Of a stretch of 64,000 bases of DNA, positions 55,387-64,000 are shown in pieces. This DNA comes from Gerris lacustris (Eukaryota > Arthropoda > Insecta > Hemiptera > Gerridae). The position numbers and the translations under genes are program-made. Within the stretch, counting starts at the first letter, position 1; every line of letters starts with the position of its first letter. The notes beneath the pieces were generated by a model, which searched no databases, had not been told where the DNA came from, and saw nothing but the letters and a program-made list of their open reading frames with translations. The stretch is taken from contig OX578276.1 in the NCBI GenBank assembly GCA_951217055.1, positions 75,860,644 through 75,924,643 of the forward strand, in the 5' to 3' direction.

Positions 55387-58300
55387 GTTTTTTTTTGTTT
55401 TTTTCAGAAACTACAGCATGCTCCACCGAAGTACTACATGCTTTTAAAATCAAATTAGAAATAATTATAAAACATAAAATTAAACAAACTATAACAAAAT
55501 AAGTCGAAATGGCAAAGACTGTTTAACTGATTGATACAGAGAAAATGATAGTGTAAACTTAAAAGTAAATTAGAAATAACAAAAAATTCCAGGCTTAAAT
55601 TAACTTTGCAATCTTGCAACGCTTGCTTTTTAACTATAAAACCTAACTAGAACAGTAAATCTAAAACATAAATTGCTAGCACTTAAAATAAGTAAACTAA
55701 TTATGCAAGCATAACTCTAAATATAATACAAAAGATAACTCTAAACTACGTGATTACCACCGTTTTAACATAATGATAAAGTAAACAAATTTTTAAACCA
55801 TATAATATAAAATATATAAATATAAATAATAATAGTATATTATAAAGTGAAATTAGTGGGAGAACTAATTTGTCGGGAATAAGATTTCAAAAGATTTGTA
55901 AACAAATCTGATGAAATTGTCCCAATATTTAACAGACAAACATTTATCTTTTGGAAGTGTGTGTGTGTGTGTGTGTAACATGTTAAAGTAATAAGCATAT
56001 AAAAGGCGATATCTATCTTTGAATGACCTTTCATTGGCACAGAGAAATAAGTTTAAATGCTGCCTTGGAATATATATATGAGTTTTGTACCATGTTTTAA
56101 TTAATAATTTAATTAAATCCTTAGTTTATATTTAACCTTAACTTTTAAATGGAAATATTAGAATAATGTGTATTTATTATTTTTAAGCACATAAAATAGT
56201 AGTGTGGTAAACAAAAATCAAAGGTGGGGGATGATGCTCCACGCCATTTCAATTCACAAGGACACCATTCAATTACATTTCGTTGAGTCGAGTTTCCTAA
56301 GACTGAATTTATTGGAACAGGTTACCAGTCACATCCTATAATTACCCAGATTTTTATCATTTATTGGAATAAAATCATGTAATTTATTATCGAGCTTAAT
56401 AATAGTTATTATATCTCATTCTGCATAGCACGCGTCGTTCTTTACAACATATATATTCTTTTGTATTGTTTATTAAAATTGTACTGCGTTGTATTTAATT
56501 ATAAAAATGTATTTTTCTCAATCAAATGCACCTTTTTTTATAACAACAAGAAACTGAATGTAGAACTTAGTTATATTCGTTTTTTATTCAATTGCAATCA
56601 AAGGTATCCTAGGTGCAAAGAACATTCATGTTGTAGGACATTTAATTTTAGCCAAACATTTCAAACATTCCATGTTAAAGATTCTTCGAATCTAGTTGGT
56701 ATTTTAAGACAGACCCACTCAAAAAAGTCAGCCTATCAAAGTAGTGATACTATTTTGTGGCCAAGTCAGTTCTTTCTTTAGTCCATTACCTCACTTCACT
56801 GCTACTTTCATGAGCAAGACTACTCTTTTATTTTTATTGCTTACACTTGCCTCATTTGCCACAATGTAGATATCTCTACTTTGATAATTTTCTTGTTTGG
56901 GGGTCTGGAACTTGGCCCATTTTTCACGCTTAGGTTTTTGCTGTAGATATCATTCCTTTTTGTTGGCTTCAACATCGCTTTGACACCGACAAAGAATAAC
57001 CCCGGTTTAGAGTATTTTCCATGTATGATATTGCACAGTTCTGCAAAATTTAACAAACTTTTGGGCACTAAGAAATTTTTGTCAGAACTTAATTTTTGTC
57101 TGAAGGTTAAATCCAAATCTGAAGTCTAAATTCCGTACAGTTTTTCCAGAAAATGCGCCTAAATACTACATAAAATTGTGATCTTGCACAATTTTTTTAG
57201 TTTTAGACTTATAGTTTTTACTTCAGATTCGTATTATCATTCTGGTACTTTTATGCAGGTTTTTATTATTACTCTACAAATCGGTACAAAAGTACATTTA
57301 CCATATTTTATTAAACTATACGAATGAAACAGCCTTGTAGTATAAATGGAGGCCTTTCAAATAATATGTAATAACAAAATTTAAAAAAAACTAGTCACGT
57401 GACACGGCACTCAGTTTACTCTCATGTTCTCAGCAATTTCGATGAATTCACAAAATAATAAATTCTTTATTTAAAGACATTAGTATGAGATTTGAGCCAC
57501 CCAATCAGAAATAAAATAGGTTAATGAAAAATGAAACATTTCACGTTTTTTAACTAATCCTTTCAGTTTCACGGCTTTAGCTACAAGTGTGCCAAATTTC
57601 AAGTTTCTAGCTATTCTGGAAGGCACTTATAATTTTGATGATGAGTGAGTGTGTGAGTGAGTAACAAAACTTCAAACTTTGAAACACTCCTGTTGAAAAG
57701 GCTGAATAATAAGGGCTCAATATTTTGCTGTTTTCTAAGCTACTTAAGCTTAATCTATGCTTCAAATTTCAAAAACCTATCTTAGGAGGAAGCAGAGATA
57801 TATGGCTGAGAAAAACCGGGTGAATTGGTTCAAGTAAAGATACACAGCACGCTTCCTCGAACTTGGCCTTGCGGACTGCCGTGAGCTTAGATTTTACATA
57901 TTTTAAGATTAGCATAATAATTAATGTCAAATTTGCAATTTACAAAAAAATATACATTCATCATGTCAAAAAAGTAACGGATCATTTTATATGCCAAAGA
58001 TGACCAGCTGTACAGCATTAGAAAATCGGTAGACGTTCAGCACAGCCTTAGAAACGTTCTGAAACCTGTTGTGTTTTTGAATGCCATAAATCAGCCTTTC
58101 TATCCAAAAGACGGTGTTGGATCGTCGTCAGTCAAGTGATTTATTACTTTGATATTATAGGGAGCCCGGAAGGCCGGTGTTTAGCAGAGATGGAAATCAG
58201 AAATCATTGGTGTTCTTATAGCCTTGTTAGAGGTTGAGTCTTCTTCGGCGGATACATCACGGCTTTGGGCACGCCCCATTGCCGTTAATAAAATACGGCC

Positions 58301-58922
58301 CTCCAAAAAGGCACGACACGACTGCTCATTTTGACTATTTCAACCGTGTCAAGTCAGTCAAAGAGAAGGCGCGTCACTTCTTGTGACTAGTGACGCGGTC
58401 ATTAAGTAAAAAAGGTGCGCCAGCTCGACCGCTAAGAAGAGAGTTTGACAATGGAAACCGCATTTACTGTCTCGTACAGAAAATATTATTCTGCTCGAAC
58501 ATCTAAATTGATTTTCAGCACCGTTAAGTTAACGTTGTAAAGAATTTTACTCTCCTACCAGTGAAACTATTAAAGGTATTGGTTTTATGAACCATAATAG
58601 TTAAATGCAAATGATAATGAATGCAAGACTAATTACTAGATGAGATTCTTTTGAAGAGATTAGAGGTATTTAAAAAAAGTATTTTATTATCTTTATCATA
58701 AAATGTGTAACTTATTACTTAATTAATGTAATTATTACTTTGAGTACGTATTAAAAAAAATCGACAATATAAAATAGTGGCTTTAAAAGGCGCCCTAATT
58801 CTTTTATTGGCCGGTTTATTGCGATTGACCGAATTGTTTGTCTATTTTTCTTTTTTTAATCTGAAAAAATAGTATGCAAACATATGTAAAAAAAAAAAGC
58901 TTAAACATTTATTATAGCTTAC

Positions 58923-59660
58923 AGATTTATGATGGGTTCGTCTCGGTGGAAGTCCTAAAGGTGGTAATCCATGTTGCGCCCAAGGACAAGGTGTTACTAT
59001 TCCTCCGGGTCTTGTTTTAAGAGGAAGCAGATGAGGTACAGATCGGGAAGGAGGCGCAGCAGTGGCAGCTAAGCAGGGGGTGGCTAGAGGCGGTGCTGAG
59101 CGAGGTGGTGGTGGAGTGGAAGCCAAGACATAAGGAACGGAGGGAAGCGGAGCGGAGCGAGCGGGTGGTGGTGTCGACGCTTGATTCTGTTGAGGGAAAG
59201 ACGGTACGATGCAATGGGGAGGTGTCGGAGAGGGACCATATGTTCGACTGTAGGGGTGACACAGGGAAGTCGTCATCCACGGTTGCACCCATGGCACTGC
59301 AGGTATTCCGTTGGCAAGTGTCTTCGTATCAAGGACATCTTCCCTAACTCTCCTTTCAATAGTTTCTCTAATCTTATCTATTGAGATCGTTCTCAAATCA
59401 CTAGTCATTATTTGGTCTTCCATAATGCCGATACTACTTTCGCCTTTGTTAGGGACTCTTGCTTTACCGTAATCTTCACCACATAAAACCCGTACGTCTA
59501 GAGCTCTTGCTGCTTCGAGAAATAATTCTATTCTCTCTTCTCGAACCCTCGTGCCTCCAGTGTACATAAATTCTAATAGGGATTTCATGTCTTCATATGC
59601 TATACTGTCAATAATTATAAAGGATTCCTCGTTTCCAGAGTTATTAATTGACAATAATTT
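58923..59660 (-). CDS. BTB-domain exon with proline-rich linker (partial gene)
   Basis: The acceptor TTTGTTTCAG/AAATTATTG is at 59661/59660 and the donor TCT/GTAAGC at 58923/58922; 738 bp, 246 codons, phase 0 at both ends. The first ~65 residues are the second half of a BTB/POZ domain: KLLSINNSGNEESFIIIDSI, AYEDMKSLLEFMYTGGTRV, then ERIELFLEAARALDVRVLCG. These are the strand/helix pattern after the HK-x-x-L-x-x-x-S-x-x-F part, which must lie on an upstream exon. A charged helix follows (IDKIRETIERRVREDVLD), then a long Pro/Ser/Ala linker with ASTPPPxRSAP units repeated three to four times. BTB domains dimerise transcription factors or recruit cullin-3. With C2H2 fingers downstream on the same strand in matching phase, a BTB-zinc-finger factor is the likeliest product. 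Confidence 0.85.
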
Positions 59661-62600
59661 CTGAAACAAACAGACAAAATAGCGTGTATTAGATGTAAAA
59701 TAATAAATATAACAATTTTCTATTGGGGATAGTGTGAATTATAAATGGTCACTTGTGAAATTTATAATTAACATTTGATACTTTTTTAACATTTCAAGGT
59801 TAAAAAGCCAATTTTGCTTTTATGGTCATCATTAAATCAAACAAGGAATACATAAATTGTAGCTGTAATGAAAAAGAGGATAAGTTGCCTATTAGCACGT
59901 CTTTCGACGTAAATTCCATTTAAACTCTATCTTCAATAAATCACCTTTAAAGACACTTCTTGCAAGAATATTAGAGATCAACTGCAAATATCCTCTAAGT
60001 TTGAACATTCACGAGTAAAATTCCAGCCTTATTTTTTCCTTTTAATTTATCTTAGAGACGATGTTGGCAACCATTCATTTAATGAATGAGGCAAACCATA
60101 ATCAGAAACAGTTTAATTTCAAAACCAAGAAATAATTTAATATTGGCATGTCTTGTCTAAACGTTTGATAAATGATGGCCTTCAAAAAGCGTTTAAGCCC
60201 TCCCTTGTAATCATATCACCGACTATAGTATAGGCTAGTGTTAGATAGGTCTAGACATTTTTGGTTTTTGAAATACCTCAATCAATTTGAATTTAGATTA
60301 AATATTATTATAATCGAAATAGAACTTTATAATAGATAATTAGCTCTAATAAAATAATTTTGTAATAGCGTATTACCTACATCGAATATAAGACGCCCTA
60401 AAATATGAGAGGCATCCCAATTTTCGGATCAAAAATTTGGAAAAACATTAATGCATCGAATAATGGACGTACCCAGTTTCAAAGAGGAAATCTTCCGTTC
60501 TCTTTTATAACAACTTCTTCAGACGTCAAATTAAGGCAGTCTACAATGAATATTGTTGAAATACTGAAACTTTATTTAGTTGTGAGGCTCATTTAATCTT
60601 TATTTAGATGTAAGACAGGAACCGTGCTTCAATTATTGTTGAAGCTAACAAGAAAAAAATAGGTACAACGGAACCCCTTTCACCCAATCTCATCAGAAAT
60701 TGAACACGTTACAATTTTTTGAAAACTGATGAAATAGGAGGGGATATCATTGCCGCCCGACAATGATATCCCTGGAAAATTCAGAGAACTAGAAATAAAA
60801 AGTAAAAACAAGATATCAGCAGTATTCTTGGAAGAGAAGTTCGTAGAAAAAATGTTGTTAGATTATTACAATTAGATTATAAGACGCATCCCGATTTTCG
60901 CGGTGCAAAACGAGGGTTCGTATTCCCCAATGAAGTGCGTCTTTTATTCAAAGCAATACGATAAATTTGAAAATTTATTAAATGGCCTGGATTTGGATTT
61001 TTTAGTTTCCCCATTCTCGTTTCAATTACTGCATGATGAATATTTTTATTTTGTCTTTATGATAAAAATAAAGAATAATTCAAGTATTCCAATATAATAA
61101 TACCATCTGCTTTAGTATCTTCCAAACTTAAGCGTCAGACGTGAGTGGTAAATGAGGTTTAAATAGATTACAGAAAAATGGTTCATATTAATATTTCTCT
61201 TCCCATAAATTCTTTGATTCACATCTTTGACTGTATATTAGCTTGATTGTTAAATATAATTAATTATTGACTAACTAATTTAGTTTGTGAATCAAGTAGT
61301 CAGACTCTTATAAAATAAACTGGAGTTTAAAACAAATAATACTTAAAATTATAAAATAGAGATAAATAAAGTTAATCTAATCATATATGCGAAGTATGGG
61401 TGGTGTTTATACACTAGTACTGCTCCTGAATAGATTATTATCTCAGACCCTTGTTTGAAGATGGTAGAATAGATAAGTTGGCTCTTTGTGCCCGTTGACT
61501 GGGTGGCTACATGTTAAACTAGAGGAAAAAGATTGGATACATCCTCTCACAGGCTATGAACTCTCAAGACCCGCGCACATGTTTTAGTGATCTATCTCGT
61601 GATGTCAGGGGAACTCCTTGTCGTGCTTAGGTCGCAACTCTGTGTAGGTTCATGGGCATGATCTAGACTTACAGACGTACACTAATGAGACGTTAAATGC
61701 GGTATGAGGCGGCGAATTTTCAAACGGAATAATGAGCTAGCTTCTTGAACGCTCTGATTTAGATCTTCAATGAAAAGACCAGGGGTTAAGTATCCAACTT
61801 CTAAATGATCCTTCACCTTTCTTTAATGATGTGAGATAAAGACACCATTTATAGGTACAGTCTTTACAGCAAATGAATTCATTGTACCTGTTTAGACAAT
61901 GGTTTAATTTATAGCATCCTGAGAAGCAAGAAATAACCAAGTATTTTGAAACTGCCAGCTTCCTTATTTTGGCCTTAACTACACAGATAATTTAATTTTC
62001 CATATTTTGTTGAATTCACTAGTTTCCTATTACTTTTTTAACTGATAAAAATTCAATTAAATCGAAAACTAAATATTGTAAAACGGCCTCTTAGCAATTC
62101 TACAATACCAATTCTAAAATACTGTCTCATGTAAATTTAAATTTAAAGAAAAGAAAATTCAAGCTGTTTAATTTTTTAAATGCTATATTCTTAGCTTGTT
62201 ATTGGTTTCATTTAAGTGAATTGCAAATGTCTACTAGAAAACATTAATCATTTTTTGTTTGATTAAGTGTTAAGTAATAACGAATTAACATTATTTAGTG
62301 ATAAGTAACATAAAATTAACTACTATAAATAAACTATATTCCTCGATTCGATTAAATTCTCCAAATTTCTTTCAGACGCATAGACTTTAAGGAAATATTG
62401 ATGTAGTTAAGATCTGCTATTCAATGAAATGATTTTCAATATTTTTAATGATTAATTTGAATTACAAAATTAAGCAACTCAACTAATTTAACAAGCATTT
62501 TTTACAATAATAGTAAAATAAAATGAGAATTCTAAGTCTGAATAATATTTTATTTTTAAATTTTAACCTTAGACCTTTTCTTATCCGATGAAAGAGAAAT

Positions 62601-64000
62601 AATCAAGTACTTAAGTAGCCAGCCATAAATTCAATTTCAAAACAAGTCTAGAAATGAAATTGCTTTGGCGTGGCCTTCGGAAAAAATAAATTTCATATCA
62701 TTTTCCAGAAGAAAAAAAATGGAAGAGAACATATTAACATTTTTTCGCATCACAATAACTCCTAACTTCTTAACTGATCAATAAATGAAAAGATTGGAAG
62801 TGAATTCAGAATTTGCTTGTGGAATATCTGCCAGAAGAAAAAAGAAACGTAAATGGAATACGTAATTGCCGAGCAAAATTATTTTTCTAAGATGAATTCG
62901 AAAATACCCGGCCATCAATCGGCCTCAGGCGGCTTATTTGCAACTCTCTCTGATACATAGGCATATTGCTTATGAATGTGCTCTTAGTAAAATACTGGAA
63001 AAGAAAAACTTATTAACTCTAACACGTAACACCATTATTCTAATCTGTAGCCTGATTGATGACGAATATTGTAATCTTTGAGTTTTCTTCTAACGTACTG
63101 AAGTTTTGGAAAGAGTAAAAAAAATCATTACTCTATTTTAATCCAATTAAAAAAGAATTAAACAATAAATATTTGCAGCTAAGAATTTATTCAAAATATT
63201 TATAAACTTTATAGTTAAAATTCATTCTTTCCCAAAATTAATGTAAATATATTTAAAGTGATGAATGAATTATAATTTAAATTTAAAATAATAGTCTAAA
63301 CGTTTTTTGAGGAATCTAAAATTCGTGCGAAAGAGAAAATGAAATTGAATTGCAGGATTCGCAGCCTTTAATTATTATAATTTGACTATGCAGATTATGT
63401 TATTTACTATTTGGTCCGGTTGTCTTGAATATAGGAGTTAAGTTATGTCAAACCCTTAGTTGTACATTTAAATTACTTGTAATTAATTTGCCTTTGCCGT
63501 GCTTTAGATTTCATCAAATTGGATAGAACCTTGAAGACGTCGAGAAGAATACTAAACTGCTCTAGGGTCAATAGTTGTCGGATTATACTAGGCGCATGCA
63601 CAATTCGCATTGTTATTAGACCGTAATAACAGAGTGGTTGGGTCTTTAAAATGTGCTTTGTTGTGTTGCCATTGTTTGCTAAAGTTTAATCGTGCGTGGA
63701 AGGAACTATAGCGTAGCAGGACGTAAAGCGGGCAGGGTTGCCGAGATGCTATCACCAGGACCTCGACCTGTTCCGACATTCTTTGAGAGTTGATCAGCCA
63801 CTTCTGATGGCCTAAGTTAAATTTTGGAACGCTTGTAACAGCTTTCAAGGGAACACAGCTTGAAGAGGCACTTTCAAAAATAGTAAGATTATATAGCCAT
63901 AATAAAGTTTTGAATATTCTAGGCAGCAGTGGGAATAATCGTCCTTCAAAAGTCTGTGATTACTTCAAAAAAGGGTTTAGGCGATATTTCAAGTACATTT
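59661..64000. other. no gene recognised; upstream intron of the BTB gene likely
   Basis: AT-rich DNA without recognisable exons on either strand. The missing N-terminal BTB exon is not seen, so it probably lies beyond 64000. Two segments share ATAAGACGC and GCATCCC[AG]ATTTTCG (about 60387-60430 and 60878-60905), and the second is followed by GTGCGTCTTTTAT at 60937-60949, which could mark an old TA-flanked DNA element of ~560 bp. GC-richer patches at 61480-61720 and 63580-63800 have no assigned content. Confidence 0.45.

Noticed and set aside
56461..57116. Frames of 106 (plus) and 91 (minus) codons
   Set aside because: No family motif; intron position and AT-rich codon use argue for chance.
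63588..63848. 86-codon minus-strand frame as the missing N-terminal BTB exon
   Set aside because: It lacks the BTB pattern (no D-V-x-L or H-K-x-x-L segment).

Overview
The window looks like nuclear DNA of an arthropod, most likely an insect. It is very AT-rich, has no bacterial gene packing or operons, has genes with GT-AG introns, and is dominated by transposable elements of types common in insects. The exact group cannot be read from the sequence. Only one locus looks like an ordinary host gene; nearly everything else that reads as protein belongs to mobile elements, most of them broken.

Left third (1-16.3 kb): gene-free AT-rich DNA with a chain of repeats. These are a promoter-plus-first-exon fragment of a tyrosine-recombinase-like gene (3612-4192), a possible tRNA-derived SINE (5299-5450), two copies of a dispersed repeat (7655-8320), a 1-kb palindromic element with TA target duplication (9144-10151), a Mutator-like element with transposase remnants and matching target duplication (10678-11859), and a GC-richer 3.3-kb foldback locus (12880-16222). 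The foldback carries a broken gene of a transposon-associated family twice in opposite orientation, and one arm is interrupted by what looks like a solo LTR (13324-14229).

Middle (16.4-28.2 kb): a three-level nest, all on the minus strand. Decayed non-LTR retrotransposon X (16374-16490 and 27833-28160) was hit by a CR1/Jockey-like non-LTR element Y (16499-27824, flanked by CTATATAA duplications). Y was then hit by a BEL/Pao LTR retrotransposon Z (20938-26600, flanked by ATCTC duplications). Y has a PHD/coiled-coil/FP-type ORF1, an inter-ORF spacer of ~130-bp tandem repeats, and an endonuclease-RT ORF2. Z has gag, zinc knuckles, protease, RT, RNase H and integrase, with many lesions, although its two LTRs differ by only one 4-bp indel.

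28-33 kb: further repeats. These are a third and fourth copy of the dispersed repeat, a perfect 58-bp inverted repeat with a B-box-like loop (30225-30381), GC-rich palindromes, two tandem copies of the recombinase first-exon unit (30653-31797), and an unrecognised coding-like stretch (32229-32815).

Right half (33-64 kb): one minus-strand gene. A terminal exon and an upstream exon encode about 12 C2H2 fingers (34550-35236, 36386-37156) with clear splice sites. A BTB-domain exon with a proline-rich linker lies at 58923-59660. Its donor and the zinc-finger acceptor are both phase 0, so the simplest model is one BTB-zinc-finger transcription factor with a ~21.8-kb intron. That intron holds hAT-type elements (46522-47243, 52009-52624), microsatellites and old repeats. 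The N-terminal part of the BTB domain is not found and probably lies beyond the right edge.
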